Source of the DNA: Acinetobacter larvae
GTDB lineage: Bacteria > Pseudomonadota > Gammaproteobacteria > Pseudomonadales > Moraxellaceae
Reading direction: 5' to 3'
Assembly: GCF_001704115.1 (NCBI RefSeq)
Contig: NZ_CP016895.1
Coordinates: forward strand, 1,984,001-2,048,000
Length of the DNA: 64,000 nt
The notes beneath the pieces are model-generated. The model was given only the letters and a program-made list of their open reading frames with translations, made no database searches and was not told the DNA's origin. The position numbers and the translations under genes were made by a program. The number at the start of each line of letters is the position of its first letter. Position 1 is the first letter of the stretch. Below are positions 37,699-47,582 of the stretch, one piece after another.

Positions 37699-38358
37699 AT
37701 GAACAACGCCGCACGTGAAAAACTACAACTTCCAGAAGGTCACTCGCAATTATTATTGCATTCTTGTTGTGCACCTTGCTCTGGTGAAGTCATGGAAGCG
37801 CTGATTACATCAGAAATTCCCTTTTCGATTTTCTTTTATAATCCCAATATTCATCCAGTGAAAGAATATCTTATTCGTAAAGAGGAAAATATTCGCTTCG
37901 CGGAAAAGCACAATATCCCATTTATTGACTGTGACTATGATACAGACAATTGGTTTGAACGTGCCAAAGGTATGGAAGAAGAACCCGAACGCGGTATACG
38001 CTGTACCATGTGTTTTGATATGCGCTTTGAACGTACCGCATTATATGCCGCAGAAAATGGTTTTAGTTTAATCAGCAGTTCACTCGGTATTTCACGTTGG
38101 AAAAATATGAAACAGATTAATGACTGTGGGCATCGTGCTGCACAACATTATGATGGAATTCAATATTGGGATTATAACTGGCGTAAAAATGGCGGTTCGA
38201 GTCGCATGATTGAAATCAGTAAACGGGAAGAATTTTATCAACAAGAATATTGCGGTTGTGTCTATTCTCTACGTGATACCAATCGCTGGCGCAAAAGCCA
38301 AGGACGAGACCGGATTAAATTAGGGGTCAAATTTTATAGCAATGCCATGGAAGACTGA
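37699..38358 (+). CDS. queH: Epoxyqueuosine reductase QueH
   Basis: A 219-residue protein of the former DUF208 family. Conserved features are [14 protein letters not shown] (Cys pair and Cys), the NPNIHP stretch, [23 protein letters not shown], and YCGCVYS near the C-terminus. QueH performs the last step of queuosine synthesis, reducing epoxyqueuosine in tRNA, and replaces QueG in bacteria lacking it. The ATG at 37699 is preferred to a TTG 18 nt earlier. The gene stands alone. Confidence 0.9.
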   Translation: MNNAAREKLQLPEGHSQLLLHSCCAPCSGEVMEALITSEIPFSIFFYNPNIHPVKEYLIRKEENIRFAEKHNIPFIDCDYDTDNWFERAKGMEEEPERGIRCTMCFDMRFERTALYAAENGFSLISSSLGISRWKNMKQINDCGHRAAQHYDGIQYWDYNWRKNGGSSRMIEISKREEFYQQEYCGCVYSLRDTNRWRKSQGRDRIKLGVKFYSNAMED

Positions 38359-38575
38359 GCTGTCACCACGTTGACTGGACTTGGGCAAAAGCCGATACCG
38401 CCCAAAATGATCTCTCTCAACTTATTTCAGAACGAGACAAGCTAGAGCAGCAAAGCATTAACCAAACAAAGTTTTTGTTTATTTTCACTGAAAGATATTT
38501 GAAAAGTGCGCAGTTTTGTATAATCTGCAAAGGTTTTACCTCATTGCGCCTTTCTACCAACTCTTTAAGCTGAAC

Positions 38576-39763
38576 ATGAATACTGCCCCTCAAAGCTCTA
38601 CGCCTGCCTACTCCCTCTTTGCCGTTATTTTTGCTTTAGCCATTGGTGGCTTCGGTATTGGTACCACTGAATTTGTGGCGATGGGACTGATCCAAGAAAT
38701 TTCCACCGACCTACAGATTGATTTGGCACAAGCTGGGCATTTTATTAGTGCCTATGCGCTCGGTGTTGTTGTTGGTGCACCACTGATTGCGATTTTTGCC
38801 GCCAAAGTCCCACGTAAACGGTTATTAATTTTATTGATGCTGTTTTATGCACTGGCCAATTTGGCGACAGCCTACGCCACTACAGCATCACACGTTCTTA
38901 TCTCGCGCTTTATTGCTGGTTTTCCACACGGCGCTTATTTTGGTATTGCCGCCTTGGTTGCTGCTGAACTGGCAGGTCCACATAAACGTGCCACAGCGAT
39001 TGCCCAAATCATGTTAGGTTTAACCATTGCAACCGTGCTGGGCGTACCACTGGCCACTTGGTTAGGTCAACAGTTTGGCTGGCGGGCGGGTTTTCAGTTC
39101 TCAGCCAGTATTGCTGTGATAACTTTATTTGCCATTGCCTATGCAGTTCCCAATATTCCATTACGCGCCAGTGCCAGTATTCAAACTGAATTGGCCGGGC
39201 TAAAAAACCTCAATATGTGGCTCAGTTTAGCCGTTGGTGCGATTGGCTTTGGTGGCATGTTTGCCGTATATAGTTATGCCTCACCAATTTTGACCGAATA
39301 CACCAAAGTAGGCATAGAAATGGTCCCTATTGCCTTGGCTGTCTTTGGCTCTGGTATGGTATTGGGTGGCTTAACCGCAGGTTACTTGGCGGACCGTCAT
39401 TTAAAAGCCACGATTATTGGTATTTTAATCCATGCCAGTCTGATCTTTGTGATTACCAGTTTTATGATGGCGAATCTTTATACGGCGCTATTGGCACTAT
39501 TTTTAATCGGCTTTTCGGTAATTGGGCTTGGTGGTGCACTACAAACTCACCTAATGGACGTTGCTGGCGAAGCCCAAACCTTGGCAGCGTCTTTAAATCA
39601 CTCTGCCTTTAATTTTGCCAATGCCATCGGCGCCTTTTTAGGTGGCTGGGTGATTCAGCAACACTATGGTTGGACAGCTCCCATGTGGGTTGGTGTGGTG
39701 CTCAGTCTTGCCGGTTTAATGATTTTTCTATTTGCATTGTGGGTTGAAAAACGTCAGGCTTGA
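38576..39763 (+). CDS. MFS transporter, DHA1-type (AraJ/YdhP-like)
   Basis: A 395-residue transporter with 12 hydrophobic segments. The first helix contains GIGTTEFVAMGLIQ, the signature of the arabinose-efflux/YdhP subset of DHA1 exporters, and AAKVPRKRLLILL is the loop 2-3 motif. HGAYFGIAALVAAELAGPHKRATAIA is the helix 4-5 segment. Substrates of these proteins are drugs or metabolites; the substrate here is unknown. The start at 38576 is chosen since the longer frame adds 20 unrelated residues. Confidence 0.88.
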   Translation: MNTAPQSSTPAYSLFAVIFALAIGGFGIGTTEFVAMGLIQEISTDLQIDLAQAGHFISAYALGVVVGAPLIAIFAAKVPRKRLLILLMLFYALANLATAYATTASHVLISRFIAGFPHGAYFGIAALVAAELAGPHKRATAIAQIMLGLTIATVLGVPLATWLGQQFGWRAGFQFSASIAVITLFAIAYAVPNIPLRASASIQTELAGLKNLNMWLSLAVGAIGFGGMFAVYSYASPILTEYTKVGIEMVPIALAVFGSGMVLGGLTAGYLADRHLKATIIGILIHASLIFVITSFMMANLYTALLALFLIGFSVIGLGGALQTHLMDVAGEAQTLAASLNHSAFNFANAIGAFLGGWVIQQHYGWTAPMWVGVVLSLAGLMIFLFALWVEKRQA

Positions 39764-39786
39764 CATCGCTATATTCAACAAACTGT

Positions 39787-40773
39787 TTAATCAGATATAT
39801 CTTGAGGCAGTTGATGACCACAATGTGGGCAGTAACAGCAGCTTTTACGTTCCGCCTTCTGTTTCTGCTCACGGATTAAATTGATAATAATCTGTTCAGT
39901 TTGTTCTTCAGTTAAACCAACTTGATGACGGATTTGCTCAATGGTTTGATGATCATGAATCAAATCGATACCACGACTATGAATCAAATGTTCAAACTGT
40001 TCTTCTAAACGTTGTTTGCGTCCTTCCAGTTCATTCGCCAAACCGGTTGCTAAAATACCCGCAGGTAATGCCGCCAAACCTACCCCTAAAATGGTAATCA
40101 TGGCACCCAAAAAACGACCGACTGGGGTAATTGGGGTCACATCGCCATAACCTACTGTGGTTAAGGTCACCACCGCCCACCACATCGAGGCAGGAATAGA
40201 GCTAAAGACTTCGGGCTGGGTTTTATTTTCAACCACATAAACGCCGGCTGCCGCCATCACAATCATAATAATTAAAATAAAAATTACTGCTTGGAAAGAA
40301 CTCTTCTCTCGTTCAATCACACGTAATAAAATCTGTAAAGCAACAAAATAACGAGTCAGTTTCAATAACCGTAGCAATCTTAAAATACGTAACATACGTA
40401 AATCGAAATGCACGAAATAATTGATATAAGCCGGTAAAATCGCCAATAAATCGATAATTGCACCGCCACTTCGCACCCATTGCCAGCGGTTACGCCAAGC
40501 CGACTGCGCTGGATTTTGATCAGCCACACTCCAAAATCTTAAAATATATTCGGCACTGAAAATGATAATGGAACAATTCTCAAAAATATCAAAATAGAGC
40601 TGATAAGACTTATAGATATCATTGACGGACTCCAATAATACAGCGATGACATTGGCAACGATTAAAAAAATCAGACTATAGTTAATGCAGCGGCTAAACT
40701 TAGTTTCATACTCGTCATTATGTAAATTGTTATATACAAATTTTCTTAAGCTAAACCATGCTTGCAACATCAT
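39787..40773 (-). CDS. Voltage-gated-type potassium channel
   Basis: A 328-residue channel of six membrane segments. S4 carries the charged repeat RMLRILRLLRLLKLTRYF; the pore loop has the selectivity filter TVGYGD (TLTTVGYGDVTP), then the inner helix FLGAMITILGVGLAALPAGIL with a hinge Gly. After it come a charged coiled segment and a C-terminal CCYCPHCGH, a zinc-ribbon-like tail. The fold and K+ selectivity are clear. Gating and cytosolic partners are not known. The terminal zinc-binding motif is uncommon for the family. Stop and start look normal. Confidence 0.92.
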   Translation of the reverse strand: MMLQAWFSLRKFVYNNLHNDEYETKFSRCINYSLIFLIVANVIAVLLESVNDIYKSYQLYFDIFENCSIIIFSAEYILRFWSVADQNPAQSAWRNRWQWVRSGGAIIDLLAILPAYINYFVHFDLRMLRILRLLRLLKLTRYFVALQILLRVIEREKSSFQAVIFILIIMIVMAAAGVYVVENKTQPEVFSSIPASMWWAVVTLTTVGYGDVTPITPVGRFLGAMITILGVGLAALPAGILATGLANELEGRKQRLEEQFEHLIHSRGIDLIHDHQTIEQIRHQVGLTEEQTEQIIINLIREQKQKAERKSCCYCPHCGHQLPQDISD

Positions 40774-41011
40774 AAGCGCGTCTTAATTGGGCAATTTGCC
40801 GTATGTTAATCTTTCATTAATCACTTTGCCAAGCGTTGAAAATGATCTAATTCACATTTAATACACAAGCACTACTTTCGATTAAAAGCTGAATCTTCGC
40901 ATCATTCACAAATAAAATTTCATTATTTTGAAAAAGCTCATTATAGTAAGGCAATTTTTTTGATTATATCGCTGTGGTTTTTGTATTAAACCACCACATT
41001 TGGGTTAGGTC

Positions 41012-42391
41012 ATGTCTTCACAACAAAGGAAGCTTAAACACGAGCTTAGCAATCGTCATATTCAATTAATTGCGCTTGGCGGATCAATTGGCACAGGATT
41101 GTTCTTAGGGATTTCACAGACCATAAAATTGGCAGGTCCGTCAGTATTATTGGGCTATGCTATTGCCGGTTTGATTGCATTTTTTATGATGCGCCAGTTG
41201 GGTGAAATGGTGGTTGAAGAACCGGTCAGTGGTTCCTTCAGTTATTTTGCTTATCGTTATTGGAGCCCTTTTGCAGGCTTTATGTCAGGTTGGAATTATT
41301 GGGTACTCAATATTTTAGTCTGTATGGCTGAACTCAGTGCCATCGGGCTATATGTGCAATATTGGTTTCCCGACATTCCCAGTTGGGTCTCTGCTTTATT
41401 CTTCTTTGTGCTGATAAATGGCATTAACTTACTGCATGTTAAAGTCTTTGGTGAAATGGAGTTTTTATTTTCCATCATCAAAATTTTAGCGATTATCGGG
41501 ATGATTGCTTTTGGTGCATATATCCTGATCAGTGGTCATGCCAGTGAAACCGCCTCTGTATCGAATCTCTGGGCATTGGGTGGCTTTTTCCCCAATGGGG
41601 TGACTGGACTGATTATGGCCATGGCGATCATTATGTTCTCCTTTGGTGGAATTGAGTTGGTCGGCATTGCAGCAGCTGAAACTAAAACCCCAACCCAAAC
41701 CATTCCCAAAGCAATTAATCAAATTGTTTACCGTATTTTACTGTTTTATATCGGTACTATTTTCATTCTACTTTCACTTTATCCATGGAATCAAATCGCT
41801 GAAGGCGGCAGTCCTTTTGTGTTGATCTTTGATGCCCTAGGCAGTGTTTATGTAGCGATGATTTTAAACTTTATTGTGTTAACCGCAGCTATTTCTGTAT
41901 ATAACGGCACCAGTTACGGGACTAGTCGTATGTTATTGGGCTTAGCACAACAAGGGAATGCACCACGTGTTTTAAGCAAGATTAATCATCGTGGTATTCC
42001 CTATGCAGCGATTTTGTGTTCTGCTTTGGTGACTGCAATCTGTGTCGTGCTTAACTATGTATTCCCAGAAAAAGCCTTTAAATTATTAATGAGCTTAGTG
42101 GTTTCAGCAATCGTGATTAACTGGATGATGTTATCGCTTACTCACATGCGCTTTAAACGTAAAATGCAACAACAGCATAAATCCTCATTATTCCCAAGTA
42201 TTGCCTATCCACTGACCAATTATTTATGTGTCATTTTTATGTTGGGTATTTTAGTGGTAATGTGGATGACGCCGGATATGCGTATTGCAGTCATTCTAAT
42301 ACCAATCTGGTTAATCTGTTTGATCATTGCGTATAAACTCAAAGGCAAAACGAATTCGACTGCGGACTTACCGCCTGCTCGCCACGAATAA
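41012..42391 (+). CDS. Amino-acid permease, AAT/APC type
   Basis: A 459-residue transporter of 12 membrane segments. The N-terminus ELSNRHIQLIALGGSIGTGLFLG is the AAT-type substrate site in helix 1, and FSFGGIELVGIAAAETKTP is the helix 6 motif. It belongs near AroP, PheP, ProY, LysP and similar proton-coupled permeases. The substrate cannot be told apart by eye. It is followed by a strong terminator. ATG has GGTTAGGTC just ahead. Confidence 0.9.
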   Translation: MSSQQRKLKHELSNRHIQLIALGGSIGTGLFLGISQTIKLAGPSVLLGYAIAGLIAFFMMRQLGEMVVEEPVSGSFSYFAYRYWSPFAGFMSGWNYWVLNILVCMAELSAIGLYVQYWFPDIPSWVSALFFFVLINGINLLHVKVFGEMEFLFSIIKILAIIGMIAFGAYILISGHASETASVSNLWALGGFFPNGVTGLIMAMAIIMFSFGGIELVGIAAAETKTPTQTIPKAINQIVYRILLFYIGTIFILLSLYPWNQIAEGGSPFVLIFDALGSVYVAMILNFIVLTAAISVYNGTSYGTSRMLLGLAQQGNAPRVLSKINHRGIPYAAILCSALVTAICVVLNYVFPEKAFKLLMSLVVSAIVINWMMLSLTHMRFKRKMQQQHKSSLFPSIAYPLTNYLCVIFMLGILVVMWMTPDMRIAVILIPIWLICLIIAYKLKGKTNSTADLPPARHE

Positions 42392-42485
42392 ACAGACAAT
42401 AATCTAAGACAGATCACAAGATTCAGTTTATTTGTTTTAGTAGGTTATCTAATTTAATCAAGCTGTCTAATTTAACAAATTGTTT

Positions 42486-42516
42486 AAGCTGCCTGCATCG
42501 TCAGGCAGCTTTTTTT
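42486..42516 (+). terminator. Permease gene terminator
   Basis: AAGCTGCCTG and CAGGCAGCTT are a perfect 10-bp stem with a 6-base loop followed by a T-run, about 95 bp past the permease stop. Confidence 0.9.
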
Positions 42517-42643
42517 ATGCTGCGCTTCATTAAAACTAACTACATGGTTGCACTACAATTATAATACAGGCTAAAATTTAACAGACCTAGAAGGTAAATA
42601 TAGGCAGTTATTATTTTTTAATTTTTTATAAATGGGGTGGATC

Positions 42644-43093
42644 ATGGGCTTAGTACGGCTATTATATGCGAGTACAATTTCAGATGCCCAATCTGATGTT
42701 TACTCGCAGCTGTTTGACATTTTAAATAGCTCAGTACGTTTTAACTCAAGACAGGAAGTCTCAGGCGTACTTTATTATGGTTATGGATATTTTACGCAGT
42801 GTATTGAAGGGGAAAAAAGCACCATTGAAAATCTATATTATAATCGTATATTAAAAGACCCACGGCATTATAATTGCCAACTTTTACATTATGCACCATG
42901 TGAAGAAAAATTATTCAAGCAGTGGAGTATGAAATTTGCACCCATTAATAAAAAAATTATCGACTTCTTTCAACAACGGCATATGATCAACTTTGATCCC
43001 TATCAGTTAACAACACAAAATGTTCAGCAGTTTATTGAGATCCTCGCCAATCAACCAGCCTGTCATATTGAAGACTATCACGAAACAATTTAA
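42644..43093 (+). CDS. BLUF-domain blue-light photoreceptor (BlsA-like)
   Basis: A 149-residue short BLUF protein. The key flavin-site residues are visible: Tyr in VRLLYAS (residue 7), Asn in SVRFNSRQEVSGVL, and Gln in YGYFTQCIEGEKS. BLUF proteins bind FAD and change conformation on blue light; in Acinetobacter, BlsA controls motility, biofilm and iron uptake by binding transcription factors. There is no output domain, as in BlsA. The ATG at 42644 follows GGGGTGG. It lies 590 bp ahead of a fimbrial operon, which may be a regulatory target but need not be. Confidence 0.88.
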   Translation: MGLVRLLYASTISDAQSDVYSQLFDILNSSVRFNSRQEVSGVLYYGYGYFTQCIEGEKSTIENLYYNRILKDPRHYNCQLLHYAPCEEKLFKQWSMKFAPINKKIIDFFQQRHMINFDPYQLTTQNVQQFIEILANQPACHIEDYHETI

Positions 43094-43683
43094 GCCTGCG
43101 CTGCTTGTTGAAGCATACTTAAGTTTGATCAACAAGTGGCGCTATGATTTATCCAATAGCGATCAAATCACTTACAAGACCATTCATACAAATCCACCGC
43201 TCAAGCCCCTGAGTCTATTTCAACATCGTGCTCCGATAGAACACGATTAATTAGGACACAACACAATTGCTCAATCTCTATAAAATATAATTTAAACAAA
43301 AACTTAAAATAAATATTCAAAAATACTGTTCTGAATTTTCACCAACCAATTGTTATAAATTTACAGAAATTTCTAGGTATTTCTTATTTTTAAATTCTAT
43401 TTTATTGGCAAAAACAATCAAAAATACCATATAACTCACAGACTTAAATATATCTTTATTTGAACGATATTTTAACATTTATTTAAATAAATTCAATAAC
43501 TTACAAAACTACCATTTCGGTGTAGTCTATGTTATCGACTGTTAATTATCGCAAGATCTATACAGCATAATGTGAAATTCATGGCATTAAATACCAAAAT
43601 AAATGTATAACGCTCACACCGAAACCTAATACACCTGTTCGGACACATCAACATTAGATTTAATTATTACTTAGGACATTTCA
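43094..43683. promoter_or_regulatory. Leader region of the fimbrial operon
   Basis: A 590-bp AT-rich gap. It holds a 9-bp inverted repeat, TTTCGGTGT at 43515-43523 and ACACCGAAA at 43616-43624, and is likely to contain the operon's promoter. No gene was found in it. Confidence 0.4.
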
Positions 43684-44223
43684 ATGAAAAAGACCCAACT
43701 TGGACTAGCGTTATGTACAACAGCGCTTTATGCAACATCGGCACTGGCAGCAGATGGTACGATTAACTTTAGCGGCAATATTGTTGCAGAAACCTGTAAT
43801 GTAGATATCAATGGTTCCAATCAGGCAAGCAGCGAAGTGTCTTTGCCAACAATCAATGCTTCTGCTTTAAAAACAGCTGCACAGACTGCTGGTGCAACAC
43901 CATTTTCAATTCGTTTATCTGGCGCAGGATGTGTACAAGATAAAGTTGTTGCAAAGCCTTATTTTGAACCTGAACTCAATAAAATTAATAGTAGTGGTCG
44001 CCTCATTAATACCGGCAATGCCAAAAATATTGATATTCAAATCTTAGACCAAGATCAAGCGGTTATTGACCTATCCAAAGATGCCAATGAACAAAAATTT
44101 GCTACTGCCAATACCAGCGGCGATACCACGACTTATCGCTATTACGCTCAATATTATGCAACCGATGCAGCTGAAGCTGGCAAAGTAAATTCATCTACCA
44201 GTTATAGCATCATCTATAAATAA
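43684..44223 (+). CDS. Fimbrial major subunit (FimA-type pilin)
   Basis: A 179-residue pilin. The Sec signal MKKTQLGLALCTTALYATSALA is followed by the mature start ADGTINFSGNIV. It has the two Cys of type 1 pilins (VAETCNVDI near residue 38 and SGAGCVQDK near residue 80), which form the disulfide, and a C-terminal beta-strand ending TSYSIIYK with the penultimate Tyr. Subunits join by donor-strand exchange with the chaperone as escort. It is the first gene of a four-gene operon, with its promoter in the long upstream gap. Confidence 0.92.
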   Translation: MKKTQLGLALCTTALYATSALAADGTINFSGNIVAETCNVDINGSNQASSEVSLPTINASALKTAAQTAGATPFSIRLSGAGCVQDKVVAKPYFEPELNKINSSGRLINTGNAKNIDIQILDQDQAVIDLSKDANEQKFATANTSGDTTTYRYYAQYYATDAAEAGKVNSSTSYSIIYK

Positions 44224-44247
44224 ACCAAGATTTGGGTAGGATTAATA

Positions 44248-45009
44248 ATGCGTATTCATCATAGTATTTATGCTTTGCTCGTAAATGTTGTTGCAACTCA
44301 AACGTTATTTGCCGGCGTCACCATTACTGGTACACGTATTATTTTTCCTGCTCAGCAAAATAGTATAACCATTCAACTGAATAACCCATCCGATCAACCA
44401 GCCCTAATACAGGCATGGCTAGACGATGGCGATGCCAATGACATACCCGATGCAGATCGTATTCCATTTATTCTGACTCCACCATTAACTCGAATTGAGG
44501 CACAAAAAGGTCAAATGATTCGGCTGATTGCCAAAGAAACCGATCAACTCCCCCAAGATCGTGAAAGTTTATATTGGTTTAATATTTTAGATATCCCTGC
44601 AACAACGGTAATGCAAGATGAAAACAATCAAGAAAATAGTCATAAAGAAAATCAAGAAGAAAATAAACTGCAAGTTTCTATCCGTAGCCGTATCAAAGTA
44701 TTTTATCGACCTAAAAAATTAAAAGCTTCCCCCGAAAAAGCATATGAGACACTGGGTTTTAACTATTCTAGTGCACAGCAACTGCTCCATATTTCCAATC
44801 CAAGCCCCTATTTTATTAACTTTAGTGATTTAACGTTTAACCCTCAATCTGAAAAAACAGCATATAGCGAAACACTTATGCTGGCACCATTTTCACAACA
44901 ATCTATTCGACTTCCAGATGCCATGCACCTCAAGCAAGTCAAATATAGTTTGATTAATGATTTTGGTGGCACTTTAGCGTTCGAAAAACACATAGAAAGT
45001 ACCCCTTAA
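44248..45009 (+). CDS. Periplasmic fimbrial chaperone (PapD/FimC-type)
   Basis: A 253-residue chaperone with a signal sequence and two Ig-like domains. Family marks are GTRIIFPAQQ at the start of the mature protein, LTPPLTRIEAQKGQMIRL, and RESLYWFNILDIPA. The conserved Arg of the subunit-binding cleft (TRIIFP) and a Lys in RIKVFYRPKKL match PapD R8 and K112. An Asn/Glu/Gln-rich insert (NNQENSHKENQEEN) sits in the loop before the KVFYRP strand, where most members are shorter. The ATG of the usher shares its last base. Confidence 0.9.
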   Translation: MRIHHSIYALLVNVVATQTLFAGVTITGTRIIFPAQQNSITIQLNNPSDQPALIQAWLDDGDANDIPDADRIPFILTPPLTRIEAQKGQMIRLIAKETDQLPQDRESLYWFNILDIPATTVMQDENNQENSHKENQEENKLQVSIRSRIKVFYRPKKLKASPEKAYETLGFNYSSAQQLLHISNPSPYFINFSDLTFNPQSEKTAYSETLMLAPFSQQSIRLPDAMHLKQVKYSLINDFGGTLAFEKHIESTP

Positions 45010-47582
45010 TGAAATATTATTTCAAAATTATTTTGCTATGCTGTACAAAATCAGCACTCGCTCATGAATATAATTTAGAATCTGCATCATTACAGACTAT
45101 TCAATATCATCCATCTAAATCTAAGCTTTATAGCTTTGATGCACGCGGTTTATTTGGTAGCCAGAACAAAGAAATCGATTTAAATCATTTTAGTTCTAGC
45201 GAAACAATAACTGCCGGTATTTATTCTCTTCAGACCCAAGTAAATGAAAAAGTCTTGGGACCATTAACGATTAAATTCGACCATTTAGATGCCAGTGCTG
45301 GTGCAACTCTATGTGTTGATGAAAGCTTATTGTCGTTATTCGATTTACGTGCTGATCTGTTAAAACAACTCCCTCAAAAGGACTGTTTAACCCTTAAAGA
45401 TCTCAGTGCAGATGCCTATTTTGACTATGATGCTGCAAACTTATCACTGTATATTTCTTTACCCCTAAATATTAGCAATAACCGCCCTGCCGGCTATATT
45501 GCACCATCACAGTTTGATAAGGGCGTCACAGCAGCGTATTTAAACTATGATTTTAACGTGCATCATAATCAGCTCAGCTCATCCAAACACAATACCGCCC
45601 CCCAAAAGACGCAGCAAAACACTTATCTTGGTTTAGCTGCGGGCTTAAACATTGCAGGTTTCAACTTTAGACATGCTGGAAATTTCCAGTCCACCCAAGA
45701 CACAACTTTAGGACAATATCAATCTTACCTCAATGCCCTATCGACTGACATTTTAGCGTTAAAATCACGTTTAATGCTGGGTGAATTTAGCACCACACCA
45801 ACGCATTTAGAATCAGCAACTATTATTGGTGCACAATTGGCTTCCGACACGAATATGCGTCCAATGTCACAACGAAGCTATGCACCTTTAATTCAAGGTA
45901 TCGCCAATACCAATGCGCTTGTGACTATTTCGCAAAATGGTCGCATATTATATGAGCGTACGGTGCCAGCAGGTAGTTTTGAAATTAATGATCTCACGCT
46001 CATGCAAAACAATGGAGATTTAACTGTGCTGGTCACCGAAAATGGTGGTGAGCAACATGGTTTTATTGTTCCAATGCAAGGAAATTTTAACCTGCTTCGC
46101 GTCGATCAGTTTAATTATAATTTTGCTGCAGGACGTTATAAACTCAATCAAAAAAGCCTGAATGATGTTATTGCGCAAGCCAGCATTGAGTATGGGATCA
46201 ATAATTACCTCAGTACCTATTCGGGTGCAAATGTCAGTAAAGCTTATAAAAGCCTATTACTGGGCTTGAGTAGTAATACCGCTATCGGTGGTTTTAATCT
46301 TGAAAGTGAATTTAGTAAAACACAGCTCAAACCACATCAGCGCCAAGGACAAAAATATAAAGTTGCCTATCAATATAATTTTGTTAAATCTGGGACTACG
46401 CTCAATACAGATATACTGTATCAAAATAAACATTTTTTAAGCCTGAGCAATAGCATGTCATTGGTTAATCCAAATGAACTTGACCAAACTGAACGTGATG
46501 CTTTCTATTTGAGTTATGGGCTAAAACAACGTTTTAATCTTTCCGTTCATCAAAACTTATTTAAAGAAAAATTCGGCACTTTATACTTAAGATTATCTCA
46601 TCAGCAATATTGGCAACAAACCAAAGACTTTAAGCAATATGATATAGGTTATTCTAATCGTTGGAAGCAATTGAGCTATGCTTTGAGTATCAATCAAAGT
46701 TCAGCATTGCTTGCTCAACAACATAAAGATCGACGTATTTCTTTAAGTTTCAGTATGCCATTAGAATGGAAAAACAAACGCACCCAATTTAATAGTAATA
46801 TTCAACACCAATATGGTCAAAATAATCAAAGCACGGCTATTCTAGGCTTATCCGGTGTGTATGGTCAGCATAATCAGCTCAATTATGGACTCTCTACGCA
46901 AAGTCAGTGGCAAGATCATCAGCATCAACAAACCTTATCGACCCACGCCAATTATTTATTACCACAGATGCAACTGGGTATTATTTCAAGTCTTGGCTCA
47001 CAACAAAAGCAATTGGGATTATCGGCAAAGGGAGCAATTGTTGCACATCCTAAAGGTATTACACTAGGTAACCAACCTTCAGAAACATTTACCATTATTC
47101 ATGCCAATGATGCCAAAGGTGCCGATGTACAAAATGCATGGGGAGTAAAATTAGACCGTTTTGGCAATGCTATTTATCCCAATATCTCTGCCTATAATCA
47201 CAATGAAATCGCAATGAATGGCAATAATCTTCCTGTCGACTTACAGTTTAAATCTAACCAAACATACGTTACGCCACGTCTATTTAGTAGTACTTTGATT
47301 GAATTTGAAACCAAACGGAGTAGCAATATCTTATTGAAAGTGAATGTGCATCCCAAGCAAAAAATTCCTATTGGCACACAAGTTAAAAACCGAGAAGGTC
47401 GCCCTTTGGCGATGTTTGGACAGTCCAACTTACTATTTATAGAAGATGCCAAAGCATTAGACGAACAAATTCAAGTCAAATGGGGAAGCAATAATCAACA
47501 CAGTTGTCATATTGATCAAATCTCACAGCCAGTACATATTAATAAGACAGGTTATAAATCTATCGAAGTGGAGTGCAAATAA
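45009..47582 (+). CDS. Fimbrial usher, outer-membrane (FimD/PapC-type)
   Basis: An 857-residue usher. A short signal (MKYYFKIILLCCTKSALA) leads to the N-terminal periplasmic domain (DCLTL, AYFDYDAANLSLYISLP); GYIAPSQFDKGVTAAYLNYDF is the classic start of the barrel. Plug domain text includes ADTNA-like ANTNALVTISQNGRILYERTVPAGSF. The C-terminal domains include GRPLAMFGQSN and a last Cys pair (QHSCHI ... EVECK). The usher forms the pore through which subunits are exported. Both gene overlaps (one base each) indicate translational coupling. Confidence 0.92.
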   Translation: MKYYFKIILLCCTKSALAHEYNLESASLQTIQYHPSKSKLYSFDARGLFGSQNKEIDLNHFSSSETITAGIYSLQTQVNEKVLGPLTIKFDHLDASAGATLCVDESLLSLFDLRADLLKQLPQKDCLTLKDLSADAYFDYDAANLSLYISLPLNISNNRPAGYIAPSQFDKGVTAAYLNYDFNVHHNQLSSSKHNTAPQKTQQNTYLGLAAGLNIAGFNFRHAGNFQSTQDTTLGQYQSYLNALSTDILALKSRLMLGEFSTTPTHLESATIIGAQLASDTNMRPMSQRSYAPLIQGIANTNALVTISQNGRILYERTVPAGSFEINDLTLMQNNGDLTVLVTENGGEQHGFIVPMQGNFNLLRVDQFNYNFAAGRYKLNQKSLNDVIAQASIEYGINNYLSTYSGANVSKAYKSLLLGLSSNTAIGGFNLESEFSKTQLKPHQRQGQKYKVAYQYNFVKSGTTLNTDILYQNKHFLSLSNSMSLVNPNELDQTERDAFYLSYGLKQRFNLSVHQNLFKEKFGTLYLRLSHQQYWQQTKDFKQYDIGYSNRWKQLSYALSINQSSALLAQQHKDRRISLSFSMPLEWKNKRTQFNSNIQHQYGQNNQSTAILGLSGVYGQHNQLNYGLSTQSQWQDHQHQQTLSTHANYLLPQMQLGIISSLGSQQKQLGLSAKGAIVAHPKGITLGNQPSETFTIIHANDAKGADVQNAWGVKLDRFGNAIYPNISAYNHNEIAMNGNNLPVDLQFKSNQTYVTPRLFSSTLIEFETKRSSNILLKVNVHPKQKIPIGTQVKNREGRPLAMFGQSNLLFIEDAKALDEQIQVKWGSNNQHSCHIDQISQPVHINKTGYKSIEVECK

